Shown: positions 42,500-52,024 of the stretch, piece by piece | Position numbering within the stretch: the first letter of the stretch is position 1 | How the letters are laid out: the number at the start of each line of letters is the position of its first letter | Assembly (NCBI GenBank): GCA_045562535.1 | Contig: JBJKVP010000003.1 | Location: forward strand, 248,001 to 312,000 | Reading direction: 5' to 3' | DNA from: UBA6926 sp045562535 | GTDB taxonomy: Bacteria; Chloroflexota; Dehalococcoidia; UBA6926 | Length of the DNA stretch: 64,000 nucleotides | Notes under the pieces: generated by a model | The model's input: the letters and a program-made list of their open reading frames with translations, nothing else | Told to the model about the DNA's origin: nothing | The model's database searches: none | Translations under genes and position numbers: made by a program

Positions 42500-43176
42500 C
42501 TAATACCTAGTACTTCTCTGAGGTTTTTTATTTGATTTTTTATATTTTTTGAGTTTCCAAAGATCGCTGAACCACAGACAAATCTTGTCGCCCCAGCCAA
42601 ATATGCTGACTTAATCGTACTCTCATTTATGCCGCCATCAACTTCAAGCTGTGTCAAAAGGTTCTTCTCTTCAATTAAACTCCGTAGCTTTTTTATCTTG
42701 GGTTCAACAGATTCTATATATGACTGGCCACCATAACCAGGCTCTACAGTCATCGCCAAAACAATATGCAGTTGCTCCAATACACTTTCTAATTCATCAA
42801 TTTTAGTATCTGGTTTGACTGCTACTCCTGATTTCATACCGTGTGTGCGGATCGCTATCAATGTATCTTCAAGATCCAAGCACGCTTCCAAATGCACAAT
42901 AACTGACTCCACCCCTACTTCAGATAATTCTGGGATCATTTTAATTGGTTCATGAACCATTAAATGCACCTCCAATGGAACCTCTTTCGTATACGGTTTT
43001 ATATCTCTGATCATTTGGATTCCAAAAGTTATTGGTGGGACAAACTGTCCGTCCATAATATCGATATGTAAACCATCTGCTCCGCCTTCCACAGCTGCAG
43101 AGACCTCGTCTCCCATCCTAGAAAAGTCAGCAGCTAAAATGGAAGGTAGTATTTGGAGTTCATTAATCCTGTTCAT
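42496..43176 (-). CDS. rpe: Ribulose-phosphate 3-epimerase
   Basis: Rpe interconverts ribulose 5-phosphate and xylulose 5-phosphate. The 226-residue TIM barrel has I-L-P-S-I-L-A-A-D-F, the metal-binding H-I-D-I-M-D-G-Q-F-V-P-P and the E-V-H-L-M-V strand. It also has V-E-P-G-Y-G-G-Q-S-Y and V-D-G-G-I. It overlaps the end of argH by 14 bases, so it is the tail gene of the arginine operon. The functional link between the two is not obvious. Confidence 0.95.
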   Translation of the reverse strand: MNRINELQILPSILAADFSRMGDEVSAAVEGGADGLHIDIMDGQFVPPITFGIQMIRDIKPYTKEVPLEVHLMVHEPIKMIPELSEVGVESVIVHLEACLDLEDTLIAIRTHGMKSGVAVKPDTKIDELESVLEQLHIVLAMTVEPGYGGQSYIESVEPKIKKLRSLIEEKNLLTQLEVDGGINESTIKSAYLAGATRFVCGSAIFGNSKNIKNQIKNLREVLGIS

Positions 43177-44518
43177 CTTTAGATAAACCTACTCTTGCAT
43201 CATTAATACGCTGGATCACTTGTAACTTTGAAGTAGCCCCAGTAATATCACGGGCCGCTATAGCTGATTCAGTATTGATTAACTTTATATCTTCGTCAAA
43301 ATGGCTAGAAAATTCTCTATAATAATCCAACTCCAAATCAGAAAGCCTAACGCCATCTTCAACTATTTTCTCAAACAATGATTTAACGACCCCATGGGAC
43401 TCACGAAATGGAACTCCTTTTTTCGTAAGGTAATCAGCAAACTCCGTAGCGAGCAAAAGATCATCACGGGAGTCGGCATCCATTCGATCAGTATTAAATT
43501 CTAACGATTCCACCATACCTGCCATCATATCTAATGAGTCTTGCAAGGTGTTTACAACATCGAATAGTGGTTCTTTATCTTCTTGAAGATCACGATTATA
43601 CGCAAGGGGTAATCCTTTAAGGGTTACTATAGTAGAAATTAGAGCGCCTGCTACACGACCAACTTTTCCTCGAATTAATTCAGCGATATCAGGGTTTCGC
43701 TTTTGGGGCATGATACTCGAACCCGATGTGTAAGCATCACCGGCCGTCACATAGCCAAATTCCTCACTGGACCAAAGGATAATCTCTTCGCACAAACGAG
43801 AAAGATGGATCATAGTCAATGATGCCGAAAACTCTATATCAGTAATGAAATCCCTATCAGAAACAGCATCCATACTGTTCAAACTGATACTCCCAAAACC
43901 TAACTCTTGCGCTAGCCATTCACGATCAACTCCGTAGGGAGTCCCAGATAAAGCTGCGCTTCCCAAAGGCAACACATCTACTCTTGTAAAAGCTTCTTTA
44001 AATCTGTTAACGTCTCTAGTTGTCATTTCAAAATAAGCGAGCAGATGATGTGCAAGCAATACTGGCTGCGCACGTTGAAGATGCGTATAGCCGGGCAACA
44101 TAACATCAATATTAGCTTCAGCTTGATCTACCAGAGTCTTCTGAAACCGTTTAAGTAACACCAAAATATTGCTTATCGCGTCCTTACAAAACAATCGAAT
44201 ATCGGTCGCTATTTGGTCATTACGAGAACGCCCTGAATGCAACTTCCCTCCTACAGGGCCTACTAGCTCAATCAGTCGTCTCTCTATGTTAAAATGAATG
44301 TCCTCTAACTCAACCCGGAATGGGAAAATACCTTCGTTAAGCTCTTTGGTTATATTTTGAAGCCCTGTAAGGATGCTTTCTAATTCATCATCTGATAAAA
44401 CATTGGACCGAGACAATGCTTGGGCCCATGCAGTTGATCCTTGAATATCATAGTGAGCCAACTTCTTGTCAAAATCTAGAGAAGCTAAGAATATTGCTGG
44501 ATCTCCGAAACTATTCAT
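43163..44518 (-). CDS. argH: Argininosuccinate lyase
   Basis: ArgH splits argininosuccinate to arginine and fumarate. The 451-residue protein of the fumarase/aspartase superfamily has S-G-R-S-R-N-D-Q-I-A-T-D near residue 97 and the superfamily signature G-S-S-I-M-P-Q-K-R-N-P-D near residue 266. The T-H-L-Q-R-A-Q-P-V motif is near 147. It follows argG by 35 bases and overlaps rpe. Confidence 0.96.
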   Translation of the reverse strand: MNSFGDPAIFLASLDFDKKLAHYDIQGSTAWAQALSRSNVLSDDELESILTGLQNITKELNEGIFPFRVELEDIHFNIERRLIELVGPVGGKLHSGRSRNDQIATDIRLFCKDAISNILVLLKRFQKTLVDQAEANIDVMLPGYTHLQRAQPVLLAHHLLAYFEMTTRDVNRFKEAFTRVDVLPLGSAALSGTPYGVDREWLAQELGFGSISLNSMDAVSDRDFITDIEFSASLTMIHLSRLCEEIILWSSEEFGYVTAGDAYTSGSSIMPQKRNPDIAELIRGKVGRVAGALISTIVTLKGLPLAYNRDLQEDKEPLFDVVNTLQDSLDMMAGMVESLEFNTDRMDADSRDDLLLATEFADYLTKKGVPFRESHGVVKSLFEKIVEDGVRLSDLELDYYREFSSHFDEDIKLINTESAIAARDITGATSKLQVIQRINDARVGLSKDEQD

Positions 44519-44553
44519 AAAACTTTCCTATCAAATAATAAAAACCTCTGTTT

Positions 44554-45753
44554 CTACAGCTCATCACTCTGAAAACGAGCTTGGGTTCTTACAGGAAGCC
44601 CCCACAAATCTATAAACCCAGGTGCAGACGACTGATCAAATAGATCTCCCGTATCATAGGTTGCCAACTCTGTACTATACAAAGGTGTATCGGCTTCTCG
44701 CCCGACAACAATAAAACTTCCTTTATGCATTTTAATTCTAACACTACCGTTTACGTAGCGTTGGCTGCTGTCAATATACGCTTGCAAATTATCGCGAAGA
44801 TGGCTAAACCAAAGACCGTCATAGACTAGATTTGAATACTCAGTTGAAACCGTCTCACCAAATCTGCCTTGAGCACGCGTAAGAACCATGTTTTCTAGAG
44901 CCTTGTGTGCTTGAACCAACACCACAGCAGCAGGAGCTTCATATATCTCACGAGATTTAATACCTACAAGTCGATCTTCAATGTGGTCAATACGCCCAAT
45001 ACCGTGAGCTCCTGCCATCTCTGAAAGTGATTCTACAAGAGCTAAGGGATTCATTACCTTACCATCCAGCGCCACTGGATTTCCATTTTCAAATCTTATA
45101 TTCAAATACAACGGATCTTCTGGGCAATCTGATGGGTCTGCAGTCCATTCATAAACATCATCCGGAGGCTCTGTGGAAGGATCTTCTAACACACCAGCCT
45201 CGATGCTTCTGCCCCAAACGTTATCATCCGTAGAATACGGTTTCTCTACTGTGTTTGGGACTGAAATATTATGGCTTTCAGCATATTCGATTTCTTGTAA
45301 TCTGGTCATGCCCCATTCTCGGGCAGGTGCTATAACTTTGAGATCAGGTGCTAGCGCTCCTACAGAAACATCTAATCTTACCTGGTCATTACCTTTCCCA
45401 GTACACCCATGTGCGACTGCAGACGCACCTTCTTCTCTAGCAGCTTCCACCATCAATCTGGCGATCAATGGCCGACCTAAAGCTGTAGCAAGAGGGTAAA
45501 CTCCTTGATACATTGCGTTTGCTCTCAACGCGGGGAAAACAAAATCTTTCACAAATTCTGATCTAACATCCGCGACGCGCGCCGAGATCGCACCCACATC
45601 CAAAGCTCTTTGTTTAATAGCCGGTAAGTCACTAACATTACCCAAATCTGCAGTCAAAGTTACAACTTCATAGCCGTAATTTTCCTGTATCCATTTAATT
45701 GCGACTGAAGTATCAAGTCCCCCGCTATAAGCTAAAATAATCTTTTCTGACAT
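44554..45753 (-). CDS. argG: Argininosuccinate synthase
   Basis: ArgG ligates citrulline and aspartate with ATP. I start at the ATG at 45753 (399 residues), because the protein then begins M-S-E-K-I-I-L-A-Y-S-G-G-L-D-T-S, the PP-loop, and GGAGGG stands just upstream; the frame is open to 45771. Further motifs are A-V-A-H-G-C-T-G-K-G-N-D-Q-V-R and D-N-V-W-G-R-S-I-E. It lies between argD and argH in the arginine operon. Confidence 0.96.
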   Translation of the reverse strand: MSEKIILAYSGGLDTSVAIKWIQENYGYEVVTLTADLGNVSDLPAIKQRALDVGAISARVADVRSEFVKDFVFPALRANAMYQGVYPLATALGRPLIARLMVEAAREEGASAVAHGCTGKGNDQVRLDVSVGALAPDLKVIAPAREWGMTRLQEIEYAESHNISVPNTVEKPYSTDDNVWGRSIEAGVLEDPSTEPPDDVYEWTADPSDCPEDPLYLNIRFENGNPVALDGKVMNPLALVESLSEMAGAHGIGRIDHIEDRLVGIKSREIYEAPAAVVLVQAHKALENMVLTRAQGRFGETVSTEYSNLVYDGLWFSHLRDNLQAYIDSSQRYVNGSVRIKMHKGSFIVVGREADTPLYSTELATYDTGDLFDQSSAPGFIDLWGLPVRTQARFQSDEL

Positions 45754-45783
45754 CAACCCTCCAACCAACATATTACATGAAAT

Positions 45784-46989
45784 TCATTGCTTTATAGAAA
45801 CTGCCTGAATTGCTTCGGATATAATCTCAATTCCTTTATCAATATCCTCATCTGAAACGATTAATGGCGGCATAAGTCTCACAGTATCAGGCCTAACTCT
45901 ATTTATCAAAAGGCCTCTACTAAGACACTCTTGCATGACTTCTAAGCCAATCTCTGTTTTAAACTGTATTGCTATTAGCAGGCCTTCTCCTCGTATTTCA
46001 GTGATGTTAGAAGATTCAGATTCGGCTATGCCTAATAATTTACTTTTAAGCCTTTGTCCCGATAATCTTACTGTCTCGGGTAAATTTTGATTGATTACAA
46101 ATTCAACTACTGATCTCGCGGCAGCAGTTGTTAACGCGTTACCTCCAAAAGTTGAACCGTGATCACCAAAAGTTAAAGAGTTAGCTCTTTCTTTAACCAT
46201 AAATGCACCTATTGGAACGCCTCCTCCTAAACCTTTCGCTAATGTCATAACATCAGGTTCTATATCAAACATTTGGTAACCAAATAGCTTACCGAGTCTT
46301 CCGACCCCTGTTTGAACTTCATCCAATATCAGTAAGAGATTATTCTCATCACACCAAGCGCGAATATTGCGAAAATATTCTTGGTCCGGTACGTTCACAC
46401 CACCTTCTCCTTGGACAGGTTCTAGAAGTATAGCGACGGTTTTATCTGTTGTAGCCTTTTTTATTTGTTCGAAATCATTGTATGAGACATGTACAAATCC
46501 AGGTAACAAAGGCTTGAAATTTTCTTGGTAGTCGGGTTGCCCAGTTGCTGCAACTGTACCCAGAGTCCGACCATGAAAAGAGTTTAAAGCAGTTATAATC
46601 TCACTCGCGCCATTTTTGTTTAATTTTCCATACCTTCTAGCCACTTTAATAGCGCCCTCTACTGCTTCGGCTCCGCTATTACAAAAAAAGACTCTATCCA
46701 TACAAGAATTATCAATTAGTAGTTGTGCAAGTTCTATTTGGGGAATTGTATAAAAAGCATTGGAAACTTGAATTAGTAATTTCGATTGCTCGACAATAGC
46801 ATCGATCATGGTTGGATGGGAATGGCCCAAAGTTGCGGTCGCCCAACCACCGACAAAATCCAAATAAGAACGACCTTTGTCATCCCAGACGGTACTCTCC
46901 TTACCTCTGACAATCGTAATTGGTACTCGATTAACGGTCTGGATATAATATTTTGACTCTATCGCTTGCCAGTCAACATTGCCAACCAT
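45784..46989 (-). CDS. argD: Acetylornithine aminotransferase
   Basis: This class III PLP aminotransferase of 401 residues converts N-acetylglutamate semialdehyde to acetylornithine. It has G-W-A-T-A-T-L-G-H-S-H-P near residue 49, F-C-N-S-G-A-E-A-V-E-G-A near 103, S-F-H-G-R-T-L-G and the D-E-V-Q-T-G-V-G-R strand. The PLP-Lys motif is T-L-A-K-G-L-G-G-G near 249. Context with argJ, argB, argG and argH decides in favour of ArgD over other class III aminotransferases. Confidence 0.94.
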   Translation of the reverse strand: MVGNVDWQAIESKYYIQTVNRVPITIVRGKESTVWDDKGRSYLDFVGGWATATLGHSHPTMIDAIVEQSKLLIQVSNAFYTIPQIELAQLLIDNSCMDRVFFCNSGAEAVEGAIKVARRYGKLNKNGASEIITALNSFHGRTLGTVAATGQPDYQENFKPLLPGFVHVSYNDFEQIKKATTDKTVAILLEPVQGEGGVNVPDQEYFRNIRAWCDENNLLLILDEVQTGVGRLGKLFGYQMFDIEPDVMTLAKGLGGGVPIGAFMVKERANSLTFGDHGSTFGGNALTTAAARSVVEFVINQNLPETVRLSGQRLKSKLLGIAESESSNITEIRGEGLLIAIQFKTEIGLEVMQECLSRGLLINRVRPDTVRLMPPLIVSDEDIDKGIEIISEAIQAVSIKQ

Positions 46990-47071
46990 AATTCGTAAGC
47001 TCCTTCAGTTAATAATTATCCGCCATTCACGTATTAGTAATTAATAAACTCGCATACATCCTAAAAACAAC

Positions 47072-49831
47072 TCAATCATTATTATCCGATCTCATTGTTT
47101 CAGAATTCGCTATTTCTCCCAAACTATCTAGTAAATTTATGAATTGTTTTTGTAGTGCTGACAGAGAAGTTCTTGCTTTTTCTATCTGCGCCTTGATGGA
47201 ATCTAACGTGTCGTCTGATTCATTATTTGTTGCAGATTTCTCTACTGGAACATATCGATCCTCTCCCAGGATAGCGTTTAGAGATACTTCCAAAGAGGGT
47301 TCCATAACTGGCTCTTCCCCTTGTTGGACGAGTACTACTCTTGTCAATTGCGGATACTCAATATCTTCAGCCTGTAAATAAACTGGTTCTGCATATAAAA
47401 TATTATTACCCACTGGAATCACTAATAAATTACCTCTCAAAACTTTCGATCCTGATTGACTCCATAATGTAAATGACTCCGATATCTGAGGATTAACATC
47501 AATCCTTGCATCAACTTGTTGAGGACCATCGATTTGTCTTTCATTAGGAAAGGTGAATGCAATCAATTTGCCATATTTATCTCCATCATTCCTTGCTGCA
47601 AGCCAACCTACTAAATTAGGCTTATTCAAAGGAGTAAATGGCATTATTAACACAAATTCCTCTTTTTCTTGTTCTGGTAATTTCATAATTAAGTAGTAAG
47701 GCTCCATTGTTTGGGCGCTTTCCCCAAAGAAAATTTCTCTTGGGAATTCCCATAGGTCTTCTTGGTTGTAAAAAATCTGGGGGTCTGTCATATGAAATTT
47801 AAGGTATTTATTAGCTTGTATCTCAAAAAAGTTCTCAGGATACCTTATATGGCTTTTAAGGTCTTGAGGCATTTCGCTCATCGATTTGAATAAACTTGGA
47901 AAAACGTCAACGTAAGTATTTATTATTGCATCTTCTGGATCAGTAACAAAAAATTCCATAGACCCATCGTACGCATTAACAACAATTTTAGCGCTATTCC
48001 TAATATAGTTTACTTTTGTATTTTCAATTCCATCTGGCTCTGAATACGGGTAACGATCGCTTATGGTATAAGCATCTTGGATCCAGTAAAGATTTCCATC
48101 ATCACTCGAAACAATATAAGGATCAGAATCCAAATATAGAAAAGGAGCAACTCGCTGCACTCTTTCAGCAATACTACGATAATAAAGAATTTGGCTCTCT
48201 GGAGTAACTTCGCTTGTTATCAATAAATTTAAATCACCAAAGTTAATTGCAAAAATCAGTTTTCTCAAAAAGGAATTAAGAAAAATCCCCGGACCGGAGT
48301 AACTTTTATATACGGCTCCATCAGTTGAGGGATGGTCAAATTCTGGCGTTTTACTTCCCACAATTACCCAATCATCTGTAGCTTCCCCAAAATATATTTG
48401 CGGTTTATCAACCTTTGGAGCACCTTCTACAGAAGCGGGCGGGATATCTTTAATTATGAAAACTGGCAATCCGTCGGTTGTAAACTCTGTAACTGGGCTC
48501 ATTGCTACACCATATCCATGAGTGTACTGCAGTTTCCGATTTACCCAAGTTTGAGCAGTTTCTGGAAGCTGTTCTTGAACAAGTTCTCTAGAGCCAACCA
48601 TAACTTGGCGATAAACTCCATCAATCATGTATCGATCAATATCTATATCCAAAAAGGAGTATTGCAATCGGAAAAATTGGATTTGGTTATACACATCTCT
48701 TAAGGGGCGATCGTCCCATAATCGGATATTATCGATCGTTGCTTTATTATCCTGGATGAGTTCTTGGTCAATTGTAGCTCCTTCCTCGGTAAAGAAAGCT
48801 TGTTCAGAAACCCTGTCAGAATCAATAGCAAAACCTTTCCTAGTCATTTCGATTGATCTCTCTATATATGGCTTTTCAAGCGCATATTCATTGGGATCGA
48901 CTTGAAATCTTTGGACGGCAGATGGGATAGCGAAGGTACCCAAAACCAAAACTACTAACCAAAGTGCCGCTGCAATAATTGGAAGTATCGCACGCCTTAC
49001 ATAAATATTAGCCAGCATCAATAAAGCGCCACCCATTGAAACAGCAATCAGTAATTGTAGTGCAGGAACTTTAACCGTAACATCAGCATATCCTGCACCA
49101 TAAGAAGCAGGGCTGTTAGAAAAAACCAGTTCTTGTAAATCTAGCCAGTAACCAAACGACAAAACCAGTAAAAAGATCGCTGCTAATCCAGATAAATGAG
49201 ATCTAATGGGGCCTGTCAATCTTAATTGAAATCCGCCAATCGCAAAATTCGCCGCGTATATTCCAGCAGCTATCAGGGAAGTAACGGCGATCACACCGAT
49301 AGACCAGCTATACAAGAATCTATAAAGTGGCAAATTAAATATGTAGAAAGATACATCTCTATTGAATAGTGGATCAGGTACGTTAAACAGGTTTGAGTTA
49401 GTAAACCGCAAAGTTGTTTCCCAAGCTCCTAGAGCAGTCACACCAAAAATTATTCCAAAAATCACCATTGCCAAAAGCGTAGCAAGCAGTAACACTCTTC
49501 TCACTTGATACATAGTTTCCGACGACAAATTTAAAGCTGCTTCCGGTGATACACCTTTAGGGGAAAATTTATTAGCAATAATTATGTTAATCGAAGAAAA
49601 GATAAGAAATCCTACGATTCCAAAAGCGAATAAAATTGCTTTAGCTTGAATAATAGTCGTAAATACAGATAGGAATCCAAGGTTTTCAAACCAAATCCAG
49701 TCGACATAGACAGACGAAAATATATTTAATCCGACATATAACGCAATCAAAACTGCGAAAGCATAAACGAACTTACGGGCTCCCCCAAGACTAGGGATGC
49801 CTCCTCCTTGAAATTCATCAAGAATATTCAT
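47072..49831 (-). CDS. UPF0182 family large membrane protein
   Basis: This 919-residue protein fits the UPF0182 (PF03699) family. About seven membrane helices lie in the first 310 residues (helix 1 near 20-42, with the N-terminal V-D-W-I-W-F-E-N-L-G-F motif right after it). A large extracytoplasmic part of about 500 residues follows, rich in beta strands and Tyr/Trp. The C-terminal tail (about 870-919) is charged and probably coiled, typical of this group. The family is common in Actinobacteria, Chloroflexota and Cyanobacteria and has no established function. It sits inside the arginine operon between argB and argD, its start only four bases after the argB stop and its AAGGAG site overlapping argB. 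Confidence 0.9.
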   Translation of the reverse strand: MNILDEFQGGGIPSLGGARKFVYAFAVLIALYVGLNIFSSVYVDWIWFENLGFLSVFTTIIQAKAILFAFGIVGFLIFSSINIIIANKFSPKGVSPEAALNLSSETMYQVRRVLLLATLLAMVIFGIIFGVTALGAWETTLRFTNSNLFNVPDPLFNRDVSFYIFNLPLYRFLYSWSIGVIAVTSLIAAGIYAANFAIGGFQLRLTGPIRSHLSGLAAIFLLVLSFGYWLDLQELVFSNSPASYGAGYADVTVKVPALQLLIAVSMGGALLMLANIYVRRAILPIIAAALWLVVLVLGTFAIPSAVQRFQVDPNEYALEKPYIERSIEMTRKGFAIDSDRVSEQAFFTEEGATIDQELIQDNKATIDNIRLWDDRPLRDVYNQIQFFRLQYSFLDIDIDRYMIDGVYRQVMVGSRELVQEQLPETAQTWVNRKLQYTHGYGVAMSPVTEFTTDGLPVFIIKDIPPASVEGAPKVDKPQIYFGEATDDWVIVGSKTPEFDHPSTDGAVYKSYSGPGIFLNSFLRKLIFAINFGDLNLLITSEVTPESQILYYRSIAERVQRVAPFLYLDSDPYIVSSDDGNLYWIQDAYTISDRYPYSEPDGIENTKVNYIRNSAKIVVNAYDGSMEFFVTDPEDAIINTYVDVFPSLFKSMSEMPQDLKSHIRYPENFFEIQANKYLKFHMTDPQIFYNQEDLWEFPREIFFGESAQTMEPYYLIMKLPEQEKEEFVLIMPFTPLNKPNLVGWLAARNDGDKYGKLIAFTFPNERQIDGPQQVDARIDVNPQISESFTLWSQSGSKVLRGNLLVIPVGNNILYAEPVYLQAEDIEYPQLTRVVLVQQGEEPVMEPSLEVSLNAILGEDRYVPVEKSATNNESDDTLDSIKAQIEKARTSLSALQKQFINLLDSLGEIANSETMRSDNND

Positions 49832-49835
49832 TAAT

Positions 49836-50621
49836 TTAAACTCCTTTTGTTTCCCGTTTCTTTATAGTTGTACCTATATTATCTTTCACTGCAGAAATCA
49901 GAGAATGCTCTACACGCCCATCCACGATTTGAGCCGATCCAGTATGATTGAGAGCGTTCAAACAAGCCTCAATTTTAGGAATCATTCCACCTACTATAAT
50001 TTTATCTTCAATCAAGCCTGGAACTTCATCTCCATAGATTAACGGAATAACTTTTCCTGTGCCATCCAAAACCCCAGGAACGTCGGTCAAAAATATAACC
50101 TTTTCCGATTTAAGGGAATTCGCAACTGCTCCTGCAACACTATCAGCATTAACGTTTACAACTGAAAAATCTGGACCAGGTGTCAAAGATATTGGAGAAA
50201 TCACTGGAATCATACCATTATCTATGGCGACTAATATTAAATTAGGATCCACTTGTTTTATAACTCCAACCTCGCCAAGTTCCGGGTTTCGAATTTCTGC
50301 GATAACCATCGCATCATCGATTCCAGATATCCCCAGGGCTCTTCCACCGCTCCGGTGAATCGCCGCTACAATATTCTTATTAACCAATCCTGTTAAAACT
50401 GCTGTAACTACCTTTAGCACGTCATTATCTGTAACTCTTAATCCATTAACAAAATTCGTTTTAATTCCTAAATCGTTCAACCATCCAGTTGCTGTAGATC
50501 CACCACCATGCACTATTACCGGAGAAATGTCTGACTTCGACAAATTCACAACATCTTCGTATGTTGTATCAGTTGCACCGATAGTACCTCCACCCATTTT
50601 AATAACTATACTATTACCCAT
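49836..50621 (-). CDS. argB: Acetylglutamate kinase
   Basis: ArgB phosphorylates N-acetylglutamate. The 261-residue amino-acid-kinase-fold protein has the N-terminal V-I-K-M-G-G-G-T-I-G strand, the V-I-V-H-G-G-G-S loop near residue 38, G-L-R-V-T-D and V-N-V-N-A-D-S-V-A-G near 155. It ends M-I-P-K-I-E-A-C-L-N-A, typical of the family. It is compact and lacks the N-terminal extension of arginine-sensitive, hexameric forms, so feedback inhibition by arginine is less likely; this is inference. It follows argJ by 23 bases. Confidence 0.92.
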   Translation of the reverse strand: MGNSIVIKMGGGTIGATDTTYEDVVNLSKSDISPVIVHGGGSTATGWLNDLGIKTNFVNGLRVTDNDVLKVVTAVLTGLVNKNIVAAIHRSGGRALGISGIDDAMVIAEIRNPELGEVGVIKQVDPNLILVAIDNGMIPVISPISLTPGPDFSVVNVNADSVAGAVANSLKSEKVIFLTDVPGVLDGTGKVIPLIYGDEVPGLIEDKIIVGGMIPKIEACLNALNHTGSAQIVDGRVEHSLISAVKDNIGTTIKKRETKGV

Positions 50622-50644
50622 TTATTTGTTCGGCATCTTTCTAA

Positions 50645-51844
50645 CTATGTTGTATACGCGCTATTAATGTGAACATACTCTTCCGTAAGATCACTTGTCC
50701 AGGATATTGCAGAATAATCTCCATTATTTAGCTGGATATATATTTCGACCTTATCAGTATCCATACTTTGAGCCGCAGCGTCTTTAGAGAATTCTACCGG
50801 TGTTCCTTGTTTAAGCATCTCGATTCCATTCATCGAAAGAAAAAGTGTGCTTTCTTTAAAATTTATCCCACTTCTGCCCAGAGCAGCTACCGCTCGGCCC
50901 CAATTAGGGTCATTCCCATAGACAGCTGCTTTCATCAGAGTAGATGAAGCAATTGTCCTCGCTGCAATTCTAGCTTCGTCTAAATTTGCAGCACCATCAA
51001 CTATCACTTCGATTAATTTTGTGGCTCCCTCACCATCTCTCGCTATTTCTTTGGCAAGATAAGTGCAAACATAATTTACTGCTTCTTGGAATATTTTTTC
51101 CTCTTCCCCACCCTGGATTTGATCAATTTTCGATTCTCCACTAGCTAAGAATATAACGCTGTCATTTGTGGAACCATCGCCATCTATAGTGACCATGTTA
51201 AAGCTAGTATCAACAGCATGACGTAAAACTCTTTCTAAACACTCTTGTGAAATATCCGCATCAGTAGTCAAAAACGCTAGCATTGTAGCCATATCCGGGT
51301 GAATCATGCCAGACCCTTTTGCAGTACCTGAGATTATAATCTCTGTACCCGATATGTTTACAGAAATCGCAAACTCCTTTGTCCGTGTATCAGTGGTCAA
51401 AATTGCCCGGGCAAATTCATGGCCTTCTTCTTTTAATTCAATCGTTTCAATTCCTTTAGATATTAAATCCATTGGCAATGGAACTCCGATGACACCGGTA
51501 CTACAAACAAGTACCTGAGACATTGATATGCCTAAATGTTCTGCTGTGATAGATGCCATTTTTTCAGCATCGTCCATTCCTTGTTTACCAACAACAGCAT
51601 TTGCTATAGCGCTGTTTACAACTATCGCCCTAGGTTTATCCACCGAAAGATGGCGCTGGCTTAGGATAACCGGAGGAGCCACTATTTGGTTTTTCGTAAA
51701 TACTCCAGCTGATTTCGTGTTTCTACCTCCAGAAATTATCGCCAGATCGGGGCTGGGTTCATCTCTAAGACCAGCACTTACAGCACCTGCCATAAAACCC
51801 TTGGGAGAAGTTAAAGATCCATTGTCGATTTCTTTAAATAACAT
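50645..51844 (-). CDS. argJ: Bifunctional ornithine acetyltransferase/N-acetylglutamate synthase ArgJ
   Basis: ArgJ recycles the acetyl group from acetylornithine to glutamate. The preferred start is the ATG at 51844 (399 residues), 10 bases after GAGGG; the frame is open to 51877. The autocleavage site is in G-S-G-M-I-H-P-D-M-A-T-M-L-A-F, where the Thr becomes the nucleophile of the beta chain. The N-terminal G-F-M-A-G-A-V and C-terminal D-P-N-W-G-R motifs are also present. It heads the minus-strand arginine cluster; argC and argF are not in this window. Confidence 0.95.
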   Translation of the reverse strand: MLFKEIDNGSLTSPKGFMAGAVSAGLRDEPSPDLAIISGGRNTKSAGVFTKNQIVAPPVILSQRHLSVDKPRAIVVNSAIANAVVGKQGMDDAEKMASITAEHLGISMSQVLVCSTGVIGVPLPMDLISKGIETIELKEEGHEFARAILTTDTRTKEFAISVNISGTEIIISGTAKGSGMIHPDMATMLAFLTTDADISQECLERVLRHAVDTSFNMVTIDGDGSTNDSVIFLASGESKIDQIQGGEEEKIFQEAVNYVCTYLAKEIARDGEGATKLIEVIVDGAANLDEARIAARTIASSTLMKAAVYGNDPNWGRAVAALGRSGINFKESTLFLSMNGIEMLKQGTPVEFSKDAAAQSMDTDKVEIYIQLNNGDYSAISWTSDLTEEYVHINSAYTT

Positions 51845-52024
51845 AAGCCATATACCCTCTAATAATTCCTTACACATAACTATAGCGTATAATTAATAAT
51901 AATAATTCATTCGAATACTTAATTTATAATATCTAAACTTGGGACTTTTATTGGATTTAATTCCTGGAAATAGTACCATTTTAATATTGAGTTTTGTAAC
52001 TACCAAAATTAAAGGAATTTTACA

